Assembly (NCBI RefSeq): GCF_902833645.1
Contig: NZ_CADFGE010000006.1
Location: 310,001 to 374,000 of the forward strand
Length of the DNA stretch: 64,000 bases
Source of the DNA: Paraburkholderia fungorum
Lineage (GTDB): Bacteria; Pseudomonadota; Gammaproteobacteria; Burkholderiales; Burkholderiaceae
Direction of reading: 5' to 3'
Positions 1-8,136 of the stretch are shown piece by piece. Both the position numbers and the translations under genes were made by a program. Numbering within the stretch: position 1 is the stretch's first letter; every line of letters begins with the position of its first letter. The notes beneath the pieces were generated by a model. That model was not told the DNA's origin and made no database searches. It was given only the letters and a program-made list of their open reading frames with translations.

Positions 1-40
1 CGGTGCCACCTAACGACAAGGTCTGGATAAACTCATTCAT
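1..40 (-). CDS. 5' end of a catabolic gene (iac operon), cut by the left edge
   Basis: Only the first 13 codons are present, reading MNEFIQTLSLGGT. The ATG at 38-40 overlaps the TGA of the preceding iacI gene as ATGA, so the two are translationally coupled. A GAGGAAA ribosome binding site lies just upstream inside iacI. In related iac operons iacI is followed by the amidase-like gene iacH, and the visible N-terminus could fit an amidase, but 13 residues cannot prove the family. The identity is inferred from position only. Confidence 0.6.
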   Translation of the reverse strand, partial: MNEFIQTLSLGGT

Positions 41-570
41 GGATTCGGTTTCCTCGCATTGACTTGCCAGGGCGCATCGAAAAGACGTTCGGTGCGAAAG
101 TGTTTGATGAGCCAGTCGCGGCCGTTACCGGCGGATGCGAAATCCACCTCCAGCCGCGCCGAGATCAATTCGGCCGGCGCGTCGACATAGCCGGACGCCT
201 GCAGCATGATCCAGCGGCCTCGCGCGTTTGTGCCTTGCACCTCGATGGTTTCCGACGTGAGGAAGTGCACATTCACCGTGAAATGCGGCGACGGCGGCAG
301 GTAGCGCGTCAGCATCGCGAGAATTTGCGCGTGGCCGCTGAGGCGGCCGAACTTGCTCGCGTACTGCGAGCCGATGCCTTCCCAGATCGCGTCTTCAGCA
401 AAGAGAGCCGCGAGCGTCTCGCCTTCGAGCGCCCCCGAGGGCACATCGCATAGCGCCATATAGCGCGCCATCGTGCGGCGCACTGCGGATTCGGCTTCGA
501 GCGCGGCGAGCCGTTCGGTCAACATGGCCAGCGTAGCGGGCGTCCCGTTCATCGCATCGTGCTCCGGCAT
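37..570 (-). CDS. iacI: SnoaL/NTF2-like protein IacI of indole-3-acetate degradation
   Basis: The product is 177 residues and has the look of the SnoaL-like/NTF2 fold: an N-terminal helix pair (ERLAALEAESAVRRTMARYM), a short acidic FAEDAIWEG segment, then the beta-rich half. The start at 570 was chosen because it lies five bases after the iacB stop and the family-like sequence begins there; the open frame runs further upstream but with non-coding character. In known iac clusters IacI sits beside IacA and IacB and helps turn IAA-derived oxindole intermediates into catechol; its exact reaction is not settled. The 3' end overlaps the next gene by four bases. Family assignment is from sequence; the iac name rests mainly on gene order. 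Confidence 0.75.
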   Translation of the reverse strand: MPEHDAMNGTPATLAMLTERLAALEAESAVRRTMARYMALCDVPSGALEGETLAALFAEDAIWEGIGSQYASKFGRLSGHAQILAMLTRYLPPSPHFTVNVHFLTSETIEVQGTNARGRWIMLQASGYVDAPAELISARLEVDFASAGNGRDWLIKHFRTERLFDAPWQVNARKPNP

Positions 571-575
571 AGTCG

Positions 576-953
576 TCAGGCCGCGTTGGCATGCTGGGGC
601 GGCACGGCCAGCGCGCGGCCGACGCGCGCTTCGATCTTGCCATAACGCCACAGGTTGTACTCGCCGACCGGGGTCGTGCGAAACAGATTGCACACCGCGA
701 CCGTCGTATCGAAGTCGCGCACGTCGGCCATGATGTAGAAGGTCCACGGTGCGTTGTCCGCGCTGCCGACGGTAAGCCGGTCGTCGTCCATGATGCCGAG
801 CACGTCGACACCTTCCATCGATTCGAGCGCGGCCAGCATCTTGCCGTAGGCCTGCCAGACTTCACCGATCTTCTCGCGCGGCAAGTCGAAGAAATTCTGC
901 GTGACGCCGCAGCAGAACAGAACACGCAAGGGCAGCTTCGGGTTATCGGACAT
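576..953 (-). CDS. iacB: Small IacB-like protein of indole-3-acetate degradation
   Basis: This 125-residue cytosolic protein has an LRVLFCCGVTQNFFDLP N-terminus, a central DDDRLTVGSADNAPWTFYIMADV segment and an LWRYGKIEARVG C-terminal part. I know of no defined catalytic motif. It lies between iacA and iacI in the order iacA-iacB-iacI found in other IAA degraders, which is the main ground for the name. Two starts are possible: ATG at 953 has GGAG nine bases upstream, while ATG at 968 has no ribosome site, so 953 is preferred. The gap to iacA is 48 bases and to iacI five, consistent with one transcript. Confidence 0.75.
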   Translation of the reverse strand: MSDNPKLPLRVLFCCGVTQNFFDLPREKIGEVWQAYGKMLAALESMEGVDVLGIMDDDRLTVGSADNAPWTFYIMADVRDFDTTVAVCNLFRTTPVGEYNLWRYGKIEARVGRALAVPPQHANAA

Positions 954-1001
954 TGGGTGGTTCTCCATGAAATCGTTTGAAGGGCAAAGGCGAAAAATTG
1001 C

Positions 1002-2177
1002 TTACAGGTAGCCCGGAATCGGCGGAACGCCGACGAACACCGCGCCTGCACCGTCGTAGTTGCATTCGCCGAGGAACGCGTGCTGGGTGACCACCATCGC
1101 GTCGCGCAGCAGGCGTTGCAACGGGTGCGTGCGGTAGATCGCCATCGTGCCGCCGAGTCGGTAGGCGCGCTGCACGACCTCGGCGCCTTCGCGGGCGATC
1201 TGCGTTGCGGCAAGGCGCAGCAGGCTGGTTTGCTCCGCTGTCACGGGGTTGCCGGCCAGGATCGATTGCCAGACCGTGTCGGTGGCGTCGTAGAAGAACG
1301 CACGGGCCGAACGCAATTGCGCCTCGGCTTTCGCCAGTTCGATCCGGTAGTACGCGCGGTCGGCGAGTTGCGGCGCGCCAGTGGTGGTCTTGCGGCCGCC
1401 GGCCATCTGGTTGGCGACATCGAGTGCGGCGCGCGCGAGGCCCAGGTTGACCACGGCCAGCACTTGCGCCGCGTAGGCGATCGTCGGATAGCGATACAGC
1501 GGTTCGTCCACGCACGCTTCGCCGCCGCGCACGAAGGTCCAGTCGTCGGCGACGAACTGGTCGGTGACGCGCAGATCGTGGCTGCCGGTGCCCTGCATGC
1601 CGACCACATCCCAGTTTTCGACGATCTCCACCTGATGCGGGCGAAACACGGCGGTGCGAGGTTTGCCCGGTACGCCCGGGGCGCCGGTGCTGATGCCCAC
1701 GCCGAGCCAATCCGCGCCCTTGCAGCCGCTCGCGAACTTCCAAGTGCCGTTCACGCGCCAGCCACCGTCGGCGGGTTGCGCGGGTTGAACCGGGAACAGG
1801 CCGCCGGCGAACACCTGATCGGGGCCGTCGGCGTAGATGTGCGCCTGAGTGGCGAGCGGCAGCGCCGCGAGATACACGTTGGCCGAGCCGAAACTCGCCA
1901 CCCATGCTGCCGAGCCGTCCGCGACCGCGATGCGTTCAATCATGTCGAGGAACGCGGTGGGCGCGAGCGCGTCGCCGCCGAAGCACCGCGGTGTGGCCGC
2001 GCGATACACCCCTGCCTGTTTGAGTTTCGCAATCAGGTCGCGCGGCACATGTGACAGGCGCTCGAACTCTTCGCGACGCACGGCGATTTCGGCGATGACA
2101 TCGGCGAGCGGCAAGCGTGTTGCATCGCGGCTGGCGTGCGCGTCGGCGGCAACAGTGTCGGTGGCGGTGTCTGACAT
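1002..2177 (-). CDS. iacA: Acyl-CoA dehydrogenase-like flavin monooxygenase IacA
   Basis: The 391-residue protein is a group D-type flavin monooxygenase with the acyl-CoA dehydrogenase fold (HpaH/DszC/indole-oxidising family). Visible landmarks are the N-terminal helical domain (PLADVIAEIAVRREEFERLSHVPRDLIAKLKQAGVYRA split across two helices), GGDALAPTAF, WKFASGCKGADWLGV in the beta domain and the C-terminal RLGGTMAIYRTHPLQR. IacA starts IAA breakdown by oxidising the indole ring and takes reduced flavin from a partner reductase (IacG in other strains, not in this window). It is the first gene of a leftward operon with iacB and iacI. An AAGGAG lies about 11 bases before the ATG. Divergent transcription from the sensor kinase gene begins on the other side of a 203-base spacer. 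Confidence 0.85.
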   Translation of the reverse strand: MSDTATDTVAADAHASRDATRLPLADVIAEIAVRREEFERLSHVPRDLIAKLKQAGVYRAATPRCFGGDALAPTAFLDMIERIAVADGSAAWVASFGSANVYLAALPLATQAHIYADGPDQVFAGGLFPVQPAQPADGGWRVNGTWKFASGCKGADWLGVGISTGAPGVPGKPRTAVFRPHQVEIVENWDVVGMQGTGSHDLRVTDQFVADDWTFVRGGEACVDEPLYRYPTIAYAAQVLAVVNLGLARAALDVANQMAGGRKTTTGAPQLADRAYYRIELAKAEAQLRSARAFFYDATDTVWQSILAGNPVTAEQTSLLRLAATQIAREGAEVVQRAYRLGGTMAIYRTHPLQRLLRDAMVVTQHAFLGECNYDGAGAVFVGVPPIPGYL

Positions 2178-2380
2178 GGCGGGGCATCTCCTTGATTCGT
2201 TATGGGCTGAAACTCGTGGCAGCAGGTCGTGGGCGCTGAAATGGATGACGATGCGTGCAGAGTGAGGTCAGTCTAGAAATGCAAAAAGAACGCTTCAATT
2301 GGGACGCGGGAGGCGTTTTTAGGTAACGCGCCGGGGGCAACTAAAGAAATCTTCAGACGCGAATCCGGCGAACTGGTGTT
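2178..2380. promoter_or_regulatory. Divergent control region between iacA and the sensor kinase gene
   Basis: These 203 bases separate the leftward iacABI operon from the rightward kinase gene, so both promoters should lie here. An AAGGAG for iacA sits at its left edge. I see no convincing -35/-10 pair or long palindrome. Confidence 0.4.
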
Positions 2381-3928
2381 ATGTTCCATGCCATACGTGA
2401 TCGAATCTTTCTGCCGTCCCGCCCGATGAATTTCCCCGCCGAAGAAGATTTCCACCGCCTGCTCGACGCGCTCACGCTGTGTGTGCTGCTGCATGACGCC
2501 GACACGAAGGCAATTGTCTGGGCTAATCGCGCGGCCTGCGAGGCGCTCGGCTTTACGCTCGAAGAACTGCTGCCGCTCAAGGCAAAAGACATGACCCGGC
2601 CGGTGCCGAAGTACCGGCGCGAGATCGGCGTCGGCGCCATGGACCGTGCCATCACCGAAGGTCCACAGGTCTACGAGTGGTGCTACCGCTCGCGTAACGG
2701 GACCGATATGCTGTCCGAAGCGATTGCCACCTACGTGCCGCTGCGTAATCGGGCCGTGGTCATGGTGCAGTTCCGCGATATCAGCGCCGAGGACACGCTC
2801 AAGCAGACGCTGCGCCGCTACGAATCGCGGTTGCGGGAATTCATGCAGGATCTGAGCGAGGGTGTCGCCGTTCTGACACCCAGGGGCGAAGTGGAGTTCG
2901 TCAGCGAATCCGGACGGCGCGTGCTGGGTCTGGAAGAGGGCGCGCCAATGGGCGACGTGCTCGACTATTGCAGCGAGTCCGATCGCGACCGGCTGCTCGA
3001 ACAGCTCGCCGGCGCGCCGCGTATTCAGCCTTCCGCGCCGCAGCGTTATCGCATCACGCGCCGCGACGGCACGCCCGGCTGGTTGCGCATTACCTGCAGA
3101 AGAATTGAAATCGAAGACGACCTCAACGGCCGCCTGCTGCACTTTCGCGATATCACGGACGAAGTCGCCGTTGAAGAGGCGCGCCGTCACGAGGCCCGAT
3201 TGCTGGAATACGCGGGGCGCTACAACGCGATGGGAGAAATGGCGACCGCCATTGCACACGAGTTGAGTCAGCCGCTCGCCGCGGTGCGTAATTTCATCGA
3301 AGGCGCGATCCGGCGGCTCGCCCAACCCGATTCGGTCGACGACGCGTTGTGGGGCTTGCGCAGCGCCGATCGCGAGGCCGAGCACGCGGCGCTCATCATC
3401 AAAAGCGTGCGTGATTACACCGTCAAGCGGGAATCGAGCGAGACGTATGCGGATCTGCGCGACATCGTCGCGGACGTCGCGTACTTCGTCGAATTGCGGG
3501 CGAGAGAGGCGGGCGTGACGGTCTCGATCGAGCAGGCGTCTGAAGCGTTGCCGGTGTACTGCGAGCGTGTGCTGATCGGCCAGGTGGTGCTGAATCTGGC
3601 GTTCAATGCGATCGAGGCGCTGACCCAATGCCCGCTGGAAGGCATCAATGCGATTACACAGCGCCGTGAATTGCGCCTTGTCACCAGCTTGCGGGGCAAG
3701 CTCGTGCTGGCGCAGGTGATCGACAACGGCCCTGGCGTGCCCGCCGACGCTCACGGCCGGCTGTTCGACGGCTTTTCGTCGTCGAAGGCGGGCGGCAATG
3801 GGATCGGTTTGTCGCTGTGCAAGAACATCGTCACGCGACATGGCGGCGAAATCTGGGCCAAACCGGCGCGGCAAGGCGGCCTTCAATGCAGCTTTACGCT
3901 GCCGCTGGTGGTCGCGCCTCGCGGTTGA
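2381..3928 (+). CDS. PAS-domain sensor histidine kinase of the iac locus
   Basis: The 515-residue protein is a soluble histidine kinase with no membrane segment. It has two PAS-like domains (about residues 24-140 and 155-265), then a HisKA dimer domain with the phosphoacceptor H293 in AIAHELSQPLAAV, and an HATPase_c domain with the N box (LNLAFNAIEAL), G1 (DNGPGVP), an F-like box (LFDGFSSSK) and G2 (GNGIGLSLCKNIV). This FixL/NtrB-like layout suggests cytoplasmic sensing of a ligand through PAS. The position inside the iac locus suggests control of IAA catabolism, as for the kinase called IacS in Paraburkholderia. No response regulator gene is adjacent within the window. The start is uncertain: ATG 2381 and in-frame ATG 2426 both lack a good ribosome site. 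Its 3' end is seven bases from the convergent MFS gene. Confidence 0.85.
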   Translation: MFHAIRDRIFLPSRPMNFPAEEDFHRLLDALTLCVLLHDADTKAIVWANRAACEALGFTLEELLPLKAKDMTRPVPKYRREIGVGAMDRAITEGPQVYEWCYRSRNGTDMLSEAIATYVPLRNRAVVMVQFRDISAEDTLKQTLRRYESRLREFMQDLSEGVAVLTPRGEVEFVSESGRRVLGLEEGAPMGDVLDYCSESDRDRLLEQLAGAPRIQPSAPQRYRITRRDGTPGWLRITCRRIEIEDDLNGRLLHFRDITDEVAVEEARRHEARLLEYAGRYNAMGEMATAIAHELSQPLAAVRNFIEGAIRRLAQPDSVDDALWGLRSADREAEHAALIIKSVRDYTVKRESSETYADLRDIVADVAYFVELRAREAGVTVSIEQASEALPVYCERVLIGQVVLNLAFNAIEALTQCPLEGINAITQRRELRLVTSLRGKLVLAQVIDNGPGVPADAHGRLFDGFSSSKAGGNGIGLSLCKNIVTRHGGEIWAKPARQGGLQCSFTLPLVVAPRG

Positions 3929-3935
3929 TCGCATT

Positions 3936-5252
3936 TCAATCATGCGCCGTGCTGACGTGTTTTGGAATGGTCGCAAGGGTGATCGCGGTGATCAGGCCGA
4001 AGCCGACCAGCATCAACGCAACCGGCCACGGCGCATGCACCTTCGAATACAGCGCGATCGCGACCAGCGGCGCGAGTCCGCCGGAAAATACCGAAGCGAT
4101 TTCGTGGCCCAGCGCCATGCCCGAATAGCGGACCTCGGTAGGAAACAGTTCGCCCATCAAGGCGGGCTGCGTGCCGATCATCGCGCCGTGGCAGAAGGGC
4201 AGGCCGAGCGCCAGCGAAAGAAACACCAGCAGCGGTTCGTGCGTATCGATCAGCCAGAAAGCCGGAAACGCAATCACGACAAGGCCGAGCGCGCCGATCA
4301 GATACACCGGCCGGCGTCCGATCACATCCGATAGTCTGCCCCACAGCACGATCGTGACGAGTTCGAGCAGCATGGCGATCATCACGCCGCCGAGCATCAC
4401 CGAAACCGGCACGCCGATCGTCTTGCCGTACACCAGCACGAACGACAGGAAGATGTACGTGCCGCCGTTTTCGGCGACTCGCAGCCCCATGGCCTGCACC
4501 ACCTGCTTCGGGTGATTGCGCAGTACGGTCAGCACCGGCATGTGCTTCGGTTTGGCCGCGCTGAAGTCGCGGCTCTCCGGCAGACGCCGGCGGATATAGA
4601 CACCGACGCCGAAGATCAGCACGCTCGCGAGAAACGGCACGCGCCAACCCCAGGACATGAAGCTCCCGGCCGGCAAACGCTGCACCAGATAGAACGCCGC
4701 TGCCGACAGCACGAAGCCGCCCGCCACGCCCAGTTGACTGAACGAGGCATAGTAACCGCGGCGATTGGCCGGCGCGCTCTCGCTGATCAGCAGCACGCCG
4801 CCGCCCCATTCGCCGCCCGACGCGATGCCCTGAACGATCCGCAAACAGACGAGTGCGGCGGGCGCCAGAAAGCCGATCTGCGAGAAAGTCGGCAGCAGAC
4901 CGATGCCGAAGGTGGCCACGCCCATCATCATCAGCGTCACGACAAGCGCGCGTTTGCGGCCATGACGGTCGCCGATGTGGCCGAACACGATGCCGCCCAG
5001 CGGGCGCGCCACGAAGCCGATCGCGAAGCCGGCGAAGGCGGCCAGCGTGCCCATCAGCGGATCGCCGTGCAGCGGGAAGAACAGCGGCCCGAAGATCAGG
5101 GCCGCCGCCGTGCCGTACAGAAAGAAGTCATACCATTCGAGCGCGTTGCCGAGCACGGAGGCGACGATGATCCGCCGCAGGGTGCGCGAGGTGGCCGGCA
5201 CCGCGGGCGCGACGGGCGAGCCGGCCGTGGGAGAAAACGTGTCGTTTGGCAT
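3936..5252 (-). CDS. MFS metabolite:H+ symporter (MHS family), probable IAA or aromatic acid importer
   Basis: The 438-residue inner-membrane protein has the 12-helix MHS layout. It shows the signature ALEWYDFFLYGTAAALIF in helix 1, the loop 2-3 motif GHIGDRHGRKRALV, RIVQGIASGGEWGGGVLL in helix 4 and GRLSDVIGRRPVY as the second-half repeat. MHS carriers (ShiA, KgtP, PcaT and similar) import organic acids with protons. It follows iacD by 27 bases on the same strand, so it is probably cotranscribed with iacCD and could carry indole-3-acetate. The substrate is inferred from context only. Confidence 0.85.
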   Translation of the reverse strand: MPNDTFSPTAGSPVAPAVPATSRTLRRIIVASVLGNALEWYDFFLYGTAAALIFGPLFFPLHGDPLMGTLAAFAGFAIGFVARPLGGIVFGHIGDRHGRKRALVVTLMMMGVATFGIGLLPTFSQIGFLAPAALVCLRIVQGIASGGEWGGGVLLISESAPANRRGYYASFSQLGVAGGFVLSAAAFYLVQRLPAGSFMSWGWRVPFLASVLIFGVGVYIRRRLPESRDFSAAKPKHMPVLTVLRNHPKQVVQAMGLRVAENGGTYIFLSFVLVYGKTIGVPVSVMLGGVMIAMLLELVTIVLWGRLSDVIGRRPVYLIGALGLVVIAFPAFWLIDTHEPLLVFLSLALGLPFCHGAMIGTQPALMGELFPTEVRYSGMALGHEIASVFSGGLAPLVAIALYSKVHAPWPVALMLVGFGLITAITLATIPKHVSTAHD

Positions 5253-5279
5253 TGTCGTGCTCGCTGGTAGGGGCGTCGG

Positions 5280-5780
5280 TTACAGCAGGAACCCGATGGC
5301 GCTGAGCGCCTCGGTCGAATCGATCAGGCGGATGACCTTCTGGGCGATACGCGGCTCGCCGCTCGCGAAACTGATGCGGTGCATGAGATCCGCTGCGAAC
5401 AGGGTCGACTTGCCGCGCTTGTACGCGACGACGATCTGCGCCGAGCTCACTTCGACCTCGTCGCTCGTATCGCTCGTCAGCGTGAAGCGCGAAACGGTAC
5501 GCACGGTGCGCGCGGCGTCGCTTGCCGAGGCCGAGTAGCCCGACATCATGCGTTGCACGCGTTTCTCGCGCATGTCCTGATCGTCGTAGGCATAGTTCAG
5601 CGTGGCGGCGAAATCGGTGGTGGCGGGATCGATCGGCACCACATAGAAACCCGCCGGATCCCACAGCGAAAGCCACTCGCGATAGTCTTTGCGGTCCAGC
5701 AACTCGGCTTCGCGCCAGATCAGTTCGATCGCGCCGGCAAAGGTCTGCTGCGAGAACAGTGTGTTCTTCTGGTCCATCAT
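5280..5780 (-). CDS. iacD: Rieske oxygenase small (beta) subunit IacD
   Basis: The 166-residue protein has the NTF2-like fold of ring-hydroxylating dioxygenase beta subunits: an N-terminal AIELIWREAELLDRKDYREWLSLWDPAGFYVVP segment in two parts, then DDQDMREKRVQRMMSG and a C-terminal strand region. It has no metal site, and its role is to hold the alpha3beta3 oxygenase together. The ATG at 5780 overlaps the iacC stop as ATGA, which decides the start over an in-frame ATG 24 bases upstream; a second ATG follows at once at 5777. With IacC and IacF it would oxidise the IAA-derived intermediate on the way to catechol. Confidence 0.85.
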   Translation of the reverse strand: MMDQKNTLFSQQTFAGAIELIWREAELLDRKDYREWLSLWDPAGFYVVPIDPATTDFAATLNYAYDDQDMREKRVQRMMSGYSASASDAARTVRTVSRFTLTSDTSDEVEVSSAQIVVAYKRGKSTLFAADLMHRISFASGEPRIAQKVIRLIDSTEALSAIGFLL

Positions 5781-7060
5781 GCTTGCTCCATCATCGTGCG
5801 CCATTGCGCGTAAGCCTCGCGCATGCCGGTTTCATCGGTGGCGTGCGCGGTCTTTTCGCCGTTCGGCGCGGTGCTTTCGCGATTCATACCGCGGTTCACG
5901 AGGATCGGCAGATCGGGCCCGGCGTGCGAGCCGCGCTGCACGCGTTCCCATGCTTCGGCGTCGTCCGGACTGCCGAAACCGAACGGGCCCTGGAAGTGTT
6001 CGTGAATGCGCAGACGCACGCGGTTCGCTTCTTCGGGGCCGCCATCCATCGCCAGAGCCACGTGGCGAATTTCAGTTTCGTTCGCGGAAATGGGCCGCAG
6101 CACGCGGAAAAACGCCATCGACAGCGCGAGGTTGGGAAACAGATTCAGGTTGAAGCCGACCCCCATCAACGATCGTACGATGCGACGCACTTCGTCGGGC
6201 GTGTGCTTTTTCGCGAGCGTGGCGGCGAGTTCCTCGAACCGTTCGGGAATCGGCGCGCCGTCGTCGTGATCGAGATCGACGAGTTCCGGCACCAGCACGG
6301 CGAGACTGTGGCCATTACCGAGCGAGCGGCAAAATGCCTGGTCGCTCGTCATGAAACTCGTGATGGCGGCTGCCGTTTCGTCGTCGATCGACTTCATCCA
6401 CGACTTGTGGACCACTGGGAAGTGATACAGGTCGGTGGTGTTTTCGAGCTGGATCTTCCAGTTGCCGTTGAAGCGGAAGCGATGTTCGCCGTTGGCCTTG
6501 ATCGGATAGCCCGCGCCTTGCTTCATGAACAGGTCGATCCATGGCTTCGCGCCGCCGAGAAAATCCTCGAGCGGTTCAATGTCCTGATTGAAACTCGCGA
6601 AGATCAGACCTTGATAGATGCCCACGCGCAGGCTTGCGAGAGGCAACTCGGTCTTATCGATCACGCCTTCATAGCCGTCGCCATAGGGCAGCGCGCGCAA
6701 TGCGCCGTCGAGACCATAGGTCCAACTGTGATACGGGCACGTGAAGCCTTTAGCGTTGCCCTTGTGCTGCTCGCACACCGTCGCGCCGCGATGGCGGCAG
6801 CGGTTTTGCAGCACGTTCACGGCGCCGCTCTTGTCACGCACCACGATCACCGGCTGACGGCCGATCGTGGTGGTGCGGAAGTCGCCCGGATTCGGCAATT
6901 CGCTTTCATGCGCGACCCAGATCCACGTCTTGTAGAAAATGCGCTCGAGCTCGGTTTCGAAAACCGCCGGATCGTAGTACAGCGATGGGGCGACGCGGTC
7001 GGATTGCGCGCGCTGATACAAGGCGCTCGCATCGACGGTCTGATAGGAGGAATCGCTCAT
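5777..7060 (-). CDS. iacC: Rieske non-heme iron oxygenase large (alpha) subunit IacC
   Basis: The 427-residue protein has a Rieske [2Fe-2S] domain with ligands C88, H90, C108 and H111 (CRHRG and CPYHSW) and a catalytic domain with a mononuclear iron site D210, H213, H218 in NTTDLYHFPVVH. This is the standard naphthalene or benzoate dioxygenase alpha-subunit layout. It is the first gene of the leftward iacC-iacD-MFS unit. The ATG at 7060 is preferred; the open frame extends to a TTG at 7120 that would run into the shared promoter. Electrons would come from IacF, encoded at 11.6-12.6 kb. The family is certain; the substrate is inferred from the iac context. Confidence 0.9.
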   Translation of the reverse strand: MSDSSYQTVDASALYQRAQSDRVAPSLYYDPAVFETELERIFYKTWIWVAHESELPNPGDFRTTTIGRQPVIVVRDKSGAVNVLQNRCRHRGATVCEQHKGNAKGFTCPYHSWTYGLDGALRALPYGDGYEGVIDKTELPLASLRVGIYQGLIFASFNQDIEPLEDFLGGAKPWIDLFMKQGAGYPIKANGEHRFRFNGNWKIQLENTTDLYHFPVVHKSWMKSIDDETAAAITSFMTSDQAFCRSLGNGHSLAVLVPELVDLDHDDGAPIPERFEELAATLAKKHTPDEVRRIVRSLMGVGFNLNLFPNLALSMAFFRVLRPISANETEIRHVALAMDGGPEEANRVRLRIHEHFQGPFGFGSPDDAEAWERVQRGSHAGPDLPILVNRGMNRESTAPNGEKTAHATDETGMREAYAQWRTMMEQA

Positions 7061-7120
7061 TGGAGTGGTCTGTGGGTGATCGATGAACCAAAGTCTCGCT
7101 GAGCGACTGATATGCGTCAA

Positions 7121-7149
7121 ATTGATCTAAAATAAAATATAAGATCAAT
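7121..7149. promoter_or_regulatory. Perfect palindromic operator between iacC and its LysR gene
   Basis: ATTGATCT at 7121-7128 is matched exactly by AGATCAAT at 7142-7149, with a 13-base A/T-only spacer. This fits LysR-type sites built on T-N11-A. It ends four bases before the ATG of the LysR gene, so binding would repress that gene while the same dimer pair could activate iacC on the other strand. Confidence 0.65.
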
Positions 7150-7152
7150 CTC

Positions 7153-8085
7153 ATGGATATCTCGATGAATTCACTGGACCACGTCGACCTCAATCTGCTG
7201 CGCGTTTTCCAGGCGATCGTCGAGGAGCGCAGCCTCACGCGGGCCGGTCAGCGCCTTGCGTTGTCGCAACCGGCGATCAGTTATTCATTGGGGCGCTTGC
7301 GGACCCTGTTCGACGATCCGCTGTTCATTCGCACGCGCGCCGGCATGCAGCCCACGCCGATCGCGCTCGAACTGTCGGGCATCGTCGCGCGGGCACTGGA
7401 TACGGTGCGTGAAGCGCTGCGCTACGCGGAGCATTTCGATCCGGCAGTGAGCACACGCACGTTCCGCCTGTCGTTATCCGACGCAGGAGAGTTGGCGTAT
7501 CTGCCGCCGATTTGCGAAGCCTTGCATCGGCAGGCGCCGCGCGTGAAATTGCGCGTCGAGCCGTTGCCGGTAGAAGAAATCGAAGACGCATTGCGCGGCA
7601 GCCGGCTCGACTTTGCAATCGGCAATCTGCCGGCGCTGACCGCGCGCACGCGTCATCAACCGTTGTTCGAAGAGACTTACGTGTGCATGACGCGCAAGCG
7701 GCGCGGCTTGCCGCGTACGAAAGAGCTGGACATGAAGGCGTTTCTGGATGCATCGCACGTGCAGATCACGTCGGTTGAGCACAGCCACTATGCGCTCGAC
7801 GACGCGTTTCGCGCGCAAGGTGTGGGCCGGCATATCGCACTGGAGTTGCCGCATTTCGTGGCCTTGCCGAGCGTGCTGGCCGTGACCGATCTGTTCGCCA
7901 CGCTGCCGCGGCGTCTCGCCCAGATTTTCAATCGGGACGGCGGCTTTCAGCTTTACGACTTGCCTGTCACGTTGCCAATGGCGGCCGTCACCATGCACTG
8001 GCACGAGCATTTCGATCAGGACGAAGGCAACGTATGGTTGCGCAATCTGATGGGCGATATCGTGCGGCGGTTCGACGAACGTTGA
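7153..8085 (+). CDS. LysR-family regulator beside iacCD
   Basis: The 310-residue protein has the LysR winged helix at residues 10-70 (LNLLRVFQAIVEERSLTRAGQRL, then SQPAISYSLGRLRTLFDDPLF) and a NodD/NahR-like effector domain. Genes of this type usually respond to an aromatic or acid intermediate of the pathway they adjoin. It is divergent from iacC, with only 92 bases between the starts, and the palindrome at 7121-7149 abuts its start. It is therefore the best candidate for the direct regulator of iacCD. Which of several inducers it binds cannot be read from sequence. Confidence 0.85.
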   Translation: MDISMNSLDHVDLNLLRVFQAIVEERSLTRAGQRLALSQPAISYSLGRLRTLFDDPLFIRTRAGMQPTPIALELSGIVARALDTVREALRYAEHFDPAVSTRTFRLSLSDAGELAYLPPICEALHRQAPRVKLRVEPLPVEEIEDALRGSRLDFAIGNLPALTARTRHQPLFEETYVCMTRKRRGLPRTKELDMKAFLDASHVQITSVEHSHYALDDAFRAQGVGRHIALELPHFVALPSVLAVTDLFATLPRRLAQIFNRDGGFQLYDLPVTLPMAAVTMHWHEHFDQDEGNVWLRNLMGDIVRRFDER

Positions 8086-8110
8086 GCTCGCGAAATCGAC
8101 GGGCGCGAGC
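8086..8110. terminator. Weak hairpin between convergent LysR genes
   Basis: GCTCGCG at 8086-8092 pairs with CGCGAGC at 8104-8110 between the 3' ends of the iac LysR gene and catR. It has no T-run, so a terminator role is only suggested by position. Confidence 0.35.
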
Positions 8111-8136
8111 GGACCGGCAGCACGCCGACTGAGATT

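Noticed and set aside
2273..3976. Long open frame antisense to the sensor kinase gene (567 codons)
   Set aside because: The plus-strand frame has all kinase motifs; the antisense frame is an effect of high GC and has no recognisable domain.
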